Source: Sphingomonas sp. LY29 (GTDB lineage: Bacteria > Pseudomonadota > Alphaproteobacteria > Sphingomonadales > Sphingomonadaceae). Taken from it: a stretch of DNA of 64,000 nt. The notes below the pieces were generated by a model that saw only the letters and a program-made list of their open reading frames with translations, did no database searches and was not told the DNA's origin. The stretch covers positions 2,230,001 through 2,294,000 of the forward strand of contig NZ_CP141587.1 in the NCBI RefSeq assembly GCF_035593985.1, given 5' to 3'. How positions within the stretch are numbered: position 1 is the stretch's first letter; every line of letters starts with the position of its first letter. Below are positions 1 through 6,431 of the stretch, piece by piece. Made by a program: the position numbers and the translations under genes.

Positions 1-1
1 C

Positions 2-160
2 GCGCTCGCTCTGGGCTGCCTTGTCAGCACCTTCTTCGCTGTCGGCGCCTTCATGCTTTCCGCCCGCGCGGATGACACCGCGGAGCAGATCGCTCGCCAA
101 CTCGCCGATGGCGAGAACCCGTTTTTCTCTTCCTTCCATAACAAGGACATTGGTCGATGA
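2..160 (+). CDS. small membrane protein, 5' end outside window
   Basis: An open frame runs in from the left edge and ends at a TGA at 158-160, giving at least 52 residues. A hydrophobic stretch rich in Leu, Val, Ala and Phe (visible residues 2-20) looks like one membrane segment. It is followed by a charged tail (ADDTAEQIARQLADGE). The stop overlaps the ATG of the next gene as ATGA, the arrangement used repeatedly in this phage module. Function is not recognisable. Confidence 0.55.
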   Translation, partial: ALALGCLVSTFFAVGAFMLSARADDTAEQIARQLADGENPFFSSFHNKDIGR

Positions 161-603
161 GCGTCCCCACAATCCACGGCAAACGCATCGCCGTCACCGC
201 TTCGAACGTCCTTAACGCCATCGGCAACGACCTCTTGCAGATCAAGATGCAGGACGGCCTTCGCTGGGCCGACATTGGCGAAATCCTCGGCAAGAGCGAA
301 GATCAGGCTGCCAAGTATGCAGACGGCTCCGCTTCGATGGACGTGGTGGCTTATGCCAAGGGACGCACCGCCTGGAATGGCCGCTTCACTGGCTCGCTCG
401 ATCGCCTGATTGAACAGGCCAAGCCGGAAGCCAACGCCCACAACGCTCAGTCTTGCATCCTGAAGGCCGCTCTCGCGCTGTCCGTTGCGCTTGAGGACGG
501 CGACCTCACTGTCGATGAAATCCGAAAGAACCGCGCCACGCTCGAAATGGCTCGCGGTGCGATCGACGACCAGCTTGCCCGTCTGACGGTGAGGGCTGCA
601 TGA
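157..603 (+). CDS. phage early protein of unknown function, HTH-like segment
   Basis: This 148-residue soluble protein starts by ATGA overlap with the gene before it and overlaps the next gene in the same way. The segment RWADIGEILGKSEDQAAKY (about residues 38-56) resembles a helix-turn-helix. The C-terminal half is helical and charged, ending in a region rich in Ala and Arg. No catalytic motif is visible. Its position at the head of the replication module suggests an early regulatory or accessory protein, but this is inference from context only. Confidence 0.7.
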   Translation: MSVPTIHGKRIAVTASNVLNAIGNDLLQIKMQDGLRWADIGEILGKSEDQAAKYADGSASMDVVAYAKGRTAWNGRFTGSLDRLIEQAKPEANAHNAQSCILKAALALSVALEDGDLTVDEIRKNRATLEMARGAIDDQLARLTVRAA

Positions 604-773
604 AGCTGTTCGACCGCCTTTTCCGTCGCGCCGAATTAAACCAAGCAGCATCCCTGCTCGGCAAGCGCGGCAACGCCATCAAGCGTGAACGCAACCGCGC
701 CCGTGTCTGCGCCAAGGCCCGCCAGCTTCGCCAAGAGTGCGGACTGCCGGACGATCCTAGGCTTGCGGCGTGA
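600..773 (+). CDS. small basic phage protein
   Basis: A 57-residue protein begins at ATG 600, overlapping the previous TGA (ATGA), and ends at TGA 771-773. It is strongly basic, with the Arg/Lys-rich stretch KRERNRARVCAKARQLRQE in the middle. A nucleic-acid-binding role would fit the charge, but no family is recognised. The coding assignment rests on the end-to-end overlap with both neighbours and the lack of any other frame that fits. Confidence 0.5.
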   Translation: MKLFDRLFRRAELNQAASLLGKRGNAIKRERNRARVCAKARQLRQECGLPDDPRLAA

Positions 774-923
774 GTGGGCGCGACTTCGTTCTGGACGGGT
801 CTCATTTCGACGCCCGACGCCAAGCTGGTGAAGGCCGACTTGGCGAAGCTCGCTGCACGTCACGAGATTCCAGTCGAATGGGCCGCCTTCTACCTCAAGA
901 CTTGGCTGGAGCGCTCTAAATGA
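774..923 (+). CDS. small phage protein of unknown function
   Basis: A 49-residue frame can start at GTG 774, directly after the previous stop, and ends at TGA 921-923, overlapping the ATG of the RusA gene. The C-terminal half (DLAKLAARHEIPVEWAAFYL) looks like a natural helical protein. An alternative frame from GTG 770 gives an Arg-rich product that looks like a shadow. The start is uncertain because no clear Shine-Dalgarno is seen; translational coupling to the upstream gene is likely. Confidence 0.45.
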   Translation: MGATSFWTGLISTPDAKLVKADLAKLAARHEIPVEWAAFYLKTWLERSK

Positions 924-1255
924 TCGAGCTTCCTTTCCCGCCCGCCACTCTGTCGGGACACAACACCGGCCATTGGCGCGCCAAGTCGCCGATCGTCGCC
1001 AAGCATCGTGAGTGGGCAAGGAACGCCACGCTTGCTGCTGGCATCGTCGCGCCGGCAGTCGGAGACATTCGCGTCGGCGTCACCTTCTACCCGCCCAACC
1101 GGCGCGGAGATCGCGTGAACTTCGCCAACCGCATGAAGCCGTACTTCGACGGCGTGGCAGACGCGCTGAAGGTCAACGATAGCCGCTTTCTGCCGAGCTA
1201 CCATTTCGCCGAGCCAGTGAAGGATGCCCGCGTCGTCATCACGGTGGCGGCATGA
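920..1255 (+). CDS. RusA-like Holliday junction resolvase
   Basis: This 111-residue protein matches the RusA endodeoxyribonuclease family in length and motif. The N-terminal PFPPATLSGHNTGHWRAK is the typical opening. The block from residue 62 to 88 carries the acidic and basic residues expected of the active site (D64, K73, D77, D81, D87), including FDGVADALKVNDSR. RusA proteins cut four-way DNA junctions, and phages use them in recombination or in resolving replication intermediates before packaging. It sits in an ATGA-overlapped early operon, upstream of the replication genes. Family assignment is confident; the biological role is inferred. Confidence 0.88.
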   Translation: MIELPFPPATLSGHNTGHWRAKSPIVAKHREWARNATLAAGIVAPAVGDIRVGVTFYPPNRRGDRVNFANRMKPYFDGVADALKVNDSRFLPSYHFAEPVKDARVVITVAA

Positions 1256-1404
1256 GTTTCGGGAATCTCAGCAAGGCCGTCGAGGCCGCAATCAACCACG
1301 GCAACACCCTCGCGGACATTCGCCCCGAATGGTGGGCGCGCACCTACCATTGCACCGCGCATGACGTGGAAGCCGAGTTCAAGCGCCAGGAGGCAAGCAA
1401 GTGA
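1252..1404 (+). CDS. small phage protein of unknown function
   Basis: A 50-residue protein starts at ATG 1252, overlapping the RusA stop, and ends at TGA 1402-1404, overlapping the GTG start of the next gene. The sequence is acidic and polar with a Trp-Trp pair (EWWARTYHC) and an Arg/Lys-rich end. It looks like a real small phage protein from its composition and coupling, but no family or function can be assigned. Confidence 0.5.
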   Translation: MSFGNLSKAVEAAINHGNTLADIRPEWWARTYHCTAHDVEAEFKRQEASK

Positions 1405-1763
1405 CCTTCCAGACCACCAACGAAGAGATCCAGCAGCTTTGCTCGTACATCACCAGCGACGTGTCGATCGCCCAATACTTCGGCATCAGTGCGGCGCGGG
1501 TTGCGAAGGCTCGCTCCGAGATTCCGGCCAGCAAGGGCTTCGACCGCATGAAGCTGCGCGCCGACGCTGAGCCTGCGAACGATCGCCGCACCGACAACAT
1601 GGCGAAGTCTGACGCCTACTATGGCAGCCAAGCGCTAGAGAGCGCCATCAGGGGCCTTGCAGAGCGAGAAGCGCTGCGGTTGCGCCTCAACGACGCCGAA
1701 CACGCCCTGTGGCTGCTTCAGGACCGTCCCAGCATCGCCGACATTCAGGCCCGCGCCGCGTAA
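1401..1763 (+). CDS. putative HTH phage protein
   Basis: A 120-residue product starts at GTG 1401 and overlaps the upstream stop. Residues 18-36 (SDVSIAQYFGISAARVAKA) read as a helix-turn-helix, and the C-terminal half is a probable coiled coil (ESAIRGLAEREALRLRLND). This would suit a small DNA-binding regulator or replication accessory protein. It ends with TAATG overlap to the next gene. The function is inferred from the HTH-like segment and the module context. Confidence 0.6.
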   Translation: MTFQTTNEEIQQLCSYITSDVSIAQYFGISAARVAKARSEIPASKGFDRMKLRADAEPANDRRTDNMAKSDAYYGSQALESAIRGLAEREALRLRLNDAEHALWLLQDRPSIADIQARAA

Positions 1764-1945
1764 TGGGCCAGGTTATTCCCATCGTGAACGAGGCGGCGCT
1801 CAACAGCGCATGGGACGAGCATCGCCTGCTTCAATGCGATGTGATGGATAACCCCGTCCTGTTGCTCGATCGTCAGCATACCGAACGCCGCATCCGCGCA
1901 TGGCGCCGCTTTGAGCGCCTCATCCATTTGCAGGACCGAGTATAA
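1763..1945 (+). CDS. small phage protein of unknown function
   Basis: A 60-residue protein starts at ATG 1763 (TAATG overlap with the gene before) and ends at 1945, where the next ATG begins. An upstream in-frame ATG at 1709 exists, but the residues it adds are Arg/His-rich and lie inside the previous gene, so the downstream start is preferred. The C-terminal helix (HTERRIRAWRRFERLIHL) is strongly basic. No family is recognised. Confidence 0.5.
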   Translation: MGQVIPIVNEAALNSAWDEHRLLQCDVMDNPVLLLDRQHTERRIRAWRRFERLIHLQDRV

Positions 1946-2592
1946 TGGCCGCTCTCCCCTACATGCGGCTTTATCCCGCGGACTACCTTGCCGACACGGC
2001 GCACCTTAGCGCCATGCAGCACGGCATCTATTTCCTGCTCATCCTGAACTACTGGCAGAGGGGTGGCCCGCTGCCGAATGACGACGCCCGACTGGCTAAG
2101 ATCGCCCGCGTTTCGATGCGCGACTGGATGCGTAACCGGGACGAGATTCTCGACTTTTTTACACTAGTGGATAACCACTGGTGTCACGGCAGAATCTCCG
2201 CAGAGCTTTCCCATGTAACGTCTAAGTCGTTGAAATCTAAGGAGGCGGCTAAAGCGTCCGTTCAACGTCGGTTCGGCGAACGCTCAACGGGCGTTGAACC
2301 AACAGATACAGAAGCAGATACAGAAGTAACGTTAGCTAAAGCTAACGGCGCAAAGGGCGCCGATTCCGATAAAGAATTTTGGGACACGGCGAAGTCCTAT
2401 CTGGCTGACGAAGCCAAGGCTCCAGGTGGTCTCATCGGCAAGTGGGCGGGTCAGTACGGCAAGCAAGCCGTGGCGCAGGCGATCACGAGGGCGCAGCTTG
2501 AGCGCCCCGTCCAAAAGATCCCCTTCATCACCGGCACCCTCAAGACGTTTGGGCGAGCCTCGGATGAGCCGAGATTGGGGTCGCTATGCTGA
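1945..2592 (+). CDS. DUF1376 (YdaU-like) replication-associated protein
   Basis: The N-terminal 90 residues match the DUF1376/YdaU family: PYMRLYPADYLADTAHLSA, then GIYFLLILNYWQRGGPLP, then a winged-helix-like stretch ending near LVDNHWCHGRI. In phages and prophages this domain sits in proteins encoded beside replicative helicases or loaders, and is thought to act in replication initiation. The 215-residue length is usual. The middle is a polar linker rich in Thr/Glu, and the C-terminus has a second helical region (LIGKWAGQYGKQAVAQAI). It is directly upstream of the primase-helicase, overlapping its first frame by 7 bases. Confidence 0.85.
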   Translation: MAALPYMRLYPADYLADTAHLSAMQHGIYFLLILNYWQRGGPLPNDDARLAKIARVSMRDWMRNRDEILDFFTLVDNHWCHGRISAELSHVTSKSLKSKEAAKASVQRRFGERSTGVEPTDTEADTEVTLAKANGAKGADSDKEFWDTAKSYLADEAKAPGGLIGKWAGQYGKQAVAQAITRAQLERPVQKIPFITGTLKTFGRASDEPRLGSLC

Positions 2593-3134
2593 CCGCTGGC
2601 GAAATCCTTTCCGCCGTGGGCATCCAGCTTCGGAGCCTTCGCCAAGGTGACCACAAGACGACTTGCCCGCGCTGCTCAGACACGCGCCGCAACAAGCGGG
2701 ATCAATGCCTCTCGGTCACGATCGGTGACGAGGGAGTGCTTTTCAAATGCCACAACGATTGCGGCTATCAGGGAGGGGTTTTTTATGATTCACGACCAGC
2801 ACACGGCATGGTTGGATCAACGCGGTCTAAACCCCGAATTGATGGCAAAGCTGGGTTTCGAGACGGTCAGGGATGGCGCGGGACAGTGGCTGCAAGTCCC
2901 CTTCATCGAGGCCGGCAAGGCGATCAATCACAAGCGTCGGCTAACGAGCCGCAAAGACTTCCGCATGGACGACGGAGCGCCGCTGACCTTGTGGAACCAC
3001 GACTGCATGCTCGATCCCCGCGTCCAGAGTGGCGAGCAAGCCGTGATTGTGACCGAGGGGGAGATGGACGCAGCGGCGGTTATCCAATCCGGCTTTCCGT
3101 TCGTGGTTTCCGTTCCGAACGGCGCCCCGGCTAA
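2586..3134 (+). CDS. primase zinc-binding domain, first frame of a split primase-helicase
   Basis: The first 62 or so residues from ATG 2586 are the zinc-ribbon domain of a T7-gp4-like primase: CPRC at residues 28-31, then CHNDCG near residue 55, with CLSVTIGDEGVLFKC between. After GGA GGG GTT TTT (to 2783) the frame continues for about 116 more codons as Arg-rich text antisense in character to nothing and out of frame with the helicase, so coding signal in this frame ends near 2784. The toprim and helicase domains continue in the +1 frame. The likely native product is one protein of about 550 residues joining the two frames. It could also be a short zinc-finger protein made separately, or a broken gene. 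Confidence 0.6.
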   Translation: MLTAGEILSAVGIQLRSLRQGDHKTTCPRCSDTRRNKRDQCLSVTIGDEGVLFKCHNDCGYQGGVFYDSRPAHGMVGSTRSKPRIDGKAGFRDGQGWRGTVAASPLHRGRQGDQSQASANEPQRLPHGRRSAADLVEPRLHARSPRPEWRASRDCDRGGDGRSGGYPIRLSVRGFRSERRPG

Positions 3135-4236
3135 CGCGACCGACGATCCGCTCGATGCCAAGCGCTACGCCTACCTCGAACGCCTCAAGCCGCTGTGGAA
3201 GAACGTCGGCAAGTTCATCCTTTGCGGCGATGGGGACGGTCCAGGCCAAGCGCTCAACCACGACCTCGCCCGCATCTTCGGCCCGTGGCGCTGCAAGTTC
3301 GTTCGCTACGGCACCGACGCCAAGGATCTTGGGGATATGCTCCGCCTCTACGGCGAAAGTTCGGTGGTCGAGACGATCAACGCCGCGCTCGATTGGCCGG
3401 TCAGCGGTCTCTACCGCGTCAGCGAGATCCCCTCGCGCCCAACGCCGGAAGGGATGCCCTGCGGCATCGACGGCATCGACGACATGTTCCGGCTAGTCCC
3501 CGGCACCTTCACCGTCGTCAGTGGCTTTGCCGGCAACGGTAAGACGAGCCTGCTGCTGACCATGCTGGCGAACCTGATGCAGCGCGGCGTCACGATGGCA
3601 GTCGCCAGTTTCGAGACTTTGCCCCGCCCGATCCTTGAGCGCCGCCTAAAGTCGGCAATCATGGGCGTCCCAGAGTTCCACCCTGAAGCGATCGGCCCGT
3701 CCGATGCCGACGACATCCTTGAGGATAAGCTGCGGGTTATCTGCCAGCTTCCGCAAGACGAGGACGAGGAAATGGACCTCACGAAGCTGCTGGACCTCGC
3801 CGCAACCGCGGTGGTTCGGGATGGCGTGAAGCTGCTGGTCATCGACCCTTGGAACGAGATCGAACACAAGCGCGGCAAGGACGAGAGCGAGACCGACTAC
3901 ACGGGCCGCGCCATCCGCGAGATCAAGCGCTTCGCCCGCAACACCGATTGCGCCGTGTGGCTGGTAGCGCACCCGGCCAAACCCGACCCGACGCGCGCGG
4001 CCAAGATGCCAGGTCTCTACCACATCAGCGGCTCGGCCAACTGGGCGAACAAGGCTGACTACGGCTTCATCGTCCATCGCGAAAACAAGGAGACAAACCT
4101 TGTGCAGGTCGCGGTGACGAAGGTTCGCATGGGCCTTCCCGGCAAGGAGGGGATCGTCACCCTCGCGCTCGACTACCGCAACATGAGCTACACGCGCCCA
4201 GCGCGCCAATTCGAGGGAGTGGCGGCAAATGGCTAA
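2785..4236 (+). CDS. toprim/DnaB-like primase-helicase (main part)
   Basis: This 483-residue part holds a toprim domain (VIVTEGEMDAAAV, residues 87-99, and LCGDGDGPG, 146-154) followed by a RecA/DnaB-type helicase core: Walker A GFAGNGKTS (247-255), FETLP with the catalytic Glu at 277, Walker B LLVIDPWNE (350-358), and an arginine-finger region after HISGSANWANKADYG. It would prime and unwind DNA at the phage fork. ATG 2785 has a good Shine-Dalgarno (GGAGGGG, 2772-2778), so independent initiation is possible. However the zinc ribbon expected at the N-terminus lies immediately upstream in another frame, so fusion by a +1 shift is an alternative. It overlaps the next gene by 8 bases. Confidence 0.9.
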   Translation: MIHDQHTAWLDQRGLNPELMAKLGFETVRDGAGQWLQVPFIEAGKAINHKRRLTSRKDFRMDDGAPLTLWNHDCMLDPRVQSGEQAVIVTEGEMDAAAVIQSGFPFVVSVPNGAPANATDDPLDAKRYAYLERLKPLWKNVGKFILCGDGDGPGQALNHDLARIFGPWRCKFVRYGTDAKDLGDMLRLYGESSVVETINAALDWPVSGLYRVSEIPSRPTPEGMPCGIDGIDDMFRLVPGTFTVVSGFAGNGKTSLLLTMLANLMQRGVTMAVASFETLPRPILERRLKSAIMGVPEFHPEAIGPSDADDILEDKLRVICQLPQDEDEEMDLTKLLDLAATAVVRDGVKLLVIDPWNEIEHKRGKDESETDYTGRAIREIKRFARNTDCAVWLVAHPAKPDPTRAAKMPGLYHISGSANWANKADYGFIVHRENKETNLVQVAVTKVRMGLPGKEGIVTLALDYRNMSYTRPARQFEGVAANG

Positions 4237-4765
4237 GCGCAAGACCAATCGCATCCGGGTCTCATCGGCAGCGCAGGTCGCGCGCAAGATCGGCCTGCCC
4301 GAAGCGCAGATCGCCAACGACGACTTCGTGCTGGCTGACGTGTCGAACCACAGCGACGCCGAACAGCGCCACATGGTTCGATCGGGCGAGAAGAAGACCG
4401 TCCGCAAGAAGACCAAGCTGGAGAAGCTCTATGACGCCGGCCTGCTTACCCTCGAAGGCTATCGCGCCTGTCGCTGGTATCAGGACAGCTACAGCCTCGG
4501 ATACGACACCATTGGCGTCGTGGCGCAGTATGAGAACACGGGCGGCGTATCGAGCGGCCAGCGCACCTTCTCGCATTCGGGAACGCTAGAGCAGGTCCAG
4601 GCACGGCTTGATTATGCATTCGCCCGCGAAGGCTTGGACAGCATGGCGCTCTCCCTGCTCGACAAGGTGGTGCTGCATGGTCGGCCCATTGGGCGGCTGT
4701 CGATCACGTTCCGGCTCGCGGTGGCGAAGCTGGTTGTTCAAGCTGACAAGCGGGGTGTGATGTGA
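4229..4765 (+). CDS. DUF6456-like phage protein
   Basis: This 178-residue protein has no catalytic motif. Its layout resembles the host DUF6456 protein at 52049: a block with LYDAGLLTLEGYRACRWYQD (about residues 70-89), then RLDYAFAREGLDSMALSLLD, then a C-terminal helix-turn-helix-like block with FRLAVAKLVVQADKR. The host version reads LLSRGHLTRRQYEAGERLRL and ends RAGKLVLSMALDRVG. The similarity is by eye and the family call is inference. The N-terminal 65 residues are basic (KKTVRKKTKLEK). It overlaps the helicase by 8 bases and the methyltransferase by 4, so it is co-expressed with both. A DNA-binding regulator is plausible. Confidence 0.7.
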   Translation: MAKRKTNRIRVSSAAQVARKIGLPEAQIANDDFVLADVSNHSDAEQRHMVRSGEKKTVRKKTKLEKLYDAGLLTLEGYRACRWYQDSYSLGYDTIGVVAQYENTGGVSSGQRTFSHSGTLEQVQARLDYAFAREGLDSMALSLLDKVVLHGRPIGRLSITFRLAVAKLVVQADKRGVM

Positions 4766-5394
4766 GCCGGGTCGAGCATATCGGTCGGGCGACGCTTTAT
4801 CTCGGCGATTGTCGCGACATCCTGCCGACGCTTCCTAAGGTTGATGCCGTGGTGACTGACCCGCCTTATGGGTTGGGCGATAGAATGCAGGGCGGAAAAT
4901 GGGGGATTAAACGCGCCCTCGACATGAAAATCTGGGACGCAGAAACCCCGACTGAAACGGTGCTGGGGCTTCTCGACTTGGGGCCGTGTATAATCTGGGG
5001 CGGGAACTACTACCCGCTTCCGCCCTCACGCGGTTGGCTTGCTTGGGTGAAGCCCGATGCTCCGCCCACTTTAGGTCAATTCGAATTAGCGTGGATGAGC
5101 ATCGATCACCGGGCTAAGCTTCTATCCCACAGCATCAATCAGAATAGTCGGGAAGTTAACGGGCATCCGACCGAAAAGCCTTTACGGCTAATGAAGTGGT
5201 GCCTCGGATTCCTGCCCACCGCCGAAAAGGTTCTAGACCCGTTCATGGGTTCAGGAACGACGGGCGTCGCAGCCGTCCAAATGGGCCGTGACTTCATCGG
5301 CATCGAGCGCGAGCCGAAGTATTTCGAGATCGCCTGCAAGCGGATCGAAGACGCCCAACGCCAAGGCGATATGTTCATCGAAGAAGCCGCTTGA
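4762..5394 (+). CDS. DNA methyltransferase (N4-cytosine/N6-adenine type)
   Basis: The 210-residue product starts at GTG 4762 within the previous stop. The catalytic DPPYGL motif lies at about residues 33-38, and the SAM-binding DPFMGSGTTGVAA motif comes later (about residue 160), the order seen in beta-class amino-methyltransferases. IGIEREPKYFEIACKRI is the usual C-terminal end. The protein is compact, with a short target-recognition region, as in many phage orphan enzymes. No restriction endonuclease is encoded beside it, so it probably protects phage DNA from host enzymes or marks replicating DNA. It closes the early operon; a gap of 221 bases follows. Confidence 0.92.
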   Translation: MSRVEHIGRATLYLGDCRDILPTLPKVDAVVTDPPYGLGDRMQGGKWGIKRALDMKIWDAETPTETVLGLLDLGPCIIWGGNYYPLPPSRGWLAWVKPDAPPTLGQFELAWMSIDHRAKLLSHSINQNSREVNGHPTEKPLRLMKWCLGFLPTAEKVLDPFMGSGTTGVAAVQMGRDFIGIEREPKYFEIACKRIEDAQRQGDMFIEEAA

Positions 5395-5403
5395 CGATTC
5401 CGC

Positions 5404-5433
5404 TTGACTTTTGGGCAAAGAAATGCGTTAATT
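5404..5433 (+). promoter_or_regulatory. possible sigma70-type promoter for the packaging/structural genes
   Basis: TTGACT (5404-5409) and TTAATT (5428-5433) are separated by 18 bases. They lie just after the methyltransferase stop, in one of the few real gaps of the phage (5395-5615), in a locally AT-richer stretch. All genes downstream to 23078 run in the same direction, so a promoter here would make sense. It is a pattern match only. Confidence 0.35.
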
Positions 5434-5615
5434 ACCACACTGGGACTTCGCGTCCCGACCTCCTCACAGTTTCGGCCAAGTCTCAGCGGGTTCTCCCTTC
5501 CTCGCTGGTGCAAGGCCGCGTCCTGCGCCGAACATCCGACGCGATCTTAAAAAGCTATGCTGTCGATGCGGTCCGGCACTGCTCGCGCGCAGGACAAATA
5601 TCCAGGAGTCGGACC

Positions 5616-5714
5616 ATGTTCGCTCTGAAACTCACCGCCAAGCTGGCTGTCACCTTAGCCGCGGCGGTTCTTGTCTATGAGGCTGGCCTAATCGCATGGG
5701 CCAAGTGGGGATGA
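5616..5714 (+). CDS. single-pass membrane micro-protein
   Basis: ATG 5616 is preceded by AGGAG at 5604-5608, and opens a 32-residue frame with one hydrophobic span (LAVTLAAAVLVYEAGLIAW). A longer in-frame extension from 5391 exists but reads as non-protein-like text, so the short start is chosen. Such small membrane proteins are common between early and packaging modules of phages. Function unknown. Confidence 0.5.
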   Translation: MFALKLTAKLAVTLAAAVLVYEAGLIAWAKWG

Positions 5715-5754
5715 CTCGCGGAGGGTGCATGATGCGCGAACAAGCGTTCTTCGG

Positions 5755-5943
5755 ATGACCAACCGCGCCAAGCACGAAGCGATGTTCGATGCCATGCGTA
5801 TCGAAGCGCTGAATGCTCCGGCTCAGTTGTCCGAACAGATCATCGACATCCTCAACAGCTACCACCTGTTTCCCGGCGATCGCCTGGTACTCACCGACGC
5901 AGCCGAGATGCTTGCTGACATTGGCGAGGGATATGATGGCTAG
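5755..5943 (+). CDS. small acidic phage protein
   Basis: This 62-residue protein (MTNRAKHEAMFDAMRIEALN at the start) is helical and acidic at its end. The preferred start is ATG 5755. A strong GGAGGG at 5720-5725 is not placed for it; instead it serves ATG 5729, which opens a 9-codon frame ending at TGA 5756-5758, overlapping this start as ATGA. The gene may therefore be translated by coupling to that leader peptide. A GTG at 5725 would extend the protein by 10 residues. Function unknown. Confidence 0.55.
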   Translation: MTNRAKHEAMFDAMRIEALNAPAQLSEQIIDILNSYHLFPGDRLVLTDAAEMLADIGEGYDG

Positions 5944-6097
5944 GCCAAGCGGGCCTTACGCCATTGCTGCCAGCCTAACCCATCGCGAGAAGCCTGAAGA
6001 CATCCGCGAGCAGTTCGCGCGCTGGCTCAAGTCCGCCGACAAGAAGCCCGCACCGCTGAAGCATCCCATCAAAGAGAAGATCCCGTCCGACCGATAG
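5933..6097 (+). CDS. small phage protein of unknown function
   Basis: A 54-residue protein begins at a double ATG (5933 or 5936) that overlaps the end of the previous gene, with GCGAGGG just upstream. It has a helical middle (REKPEDIREQFARWLKSADK) and a Lys/Pro-rich tail. Composition and coupling suggest a real gene. No family is recognised. Confidence 0.5.
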   Translation: MMARPSGPYAIAASLTHREKPEDIREQFARWLKSADKKPAPLKHPIKEKIPSDR

Positions 6098-6134
6098 CGG
6101 CGACCCGCGCAAGCGGACCTGCGAGGAGTGACCT

Positions 6135-6431
6135 ATGGCTGACGACACTAAAATAGTGGCGAATAGGAAACCGCCTAACGCGGGCAAGGGACGGCCCAAG
6201 GGTGCGGTCAACAAGACCACCAAGGCAGCCAAGGAAGCGATCGCAGAGGCCTTTGAGAAGATGGGCGGCATCAACGCGCTCGTCTCTTGGGCTTCGACCT
6301 CGGACGATAACCGAAAGGTGTTCTACTCGCAGATTTGGCCGAAGATCGTTCCTCTCCAGGTTGCTGGCGATGCGGACAATCCCTTCAAGGTCGTGACTGT
6401 GGTTGAGTTGGTAGCACCGGAAGCGAAGTGA
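6135..6431 (+). CDS. terminase small-subunit-like DNA-binding protein
   Basis: The 98-residue protein has a basic N-terminus (GKGRPKGAVNKTTKAAKEAI), a pattern common to small proteins encoded directly in front of terminase large subunits, and a helical body. GAGGAG at 6122-6127 is a good ribosome-binding site. The stop overlaps the GTG start of the terminase. In this position such proteins recognise the packaging site and recruit the motor. The role is inferred from position and the basic AT-hook-like GRPKG motif; there is no catalytic signature. Confidence 0.7.
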   Translation: MADDTKIVANRKPPNAGKGRPKGAVNKTTKAAKEAIAEAFEKMGGINALVSWASTSDDNRKVFYSQIWPKIVPLQVAGDADNPFKVVTVVELVAPEAK

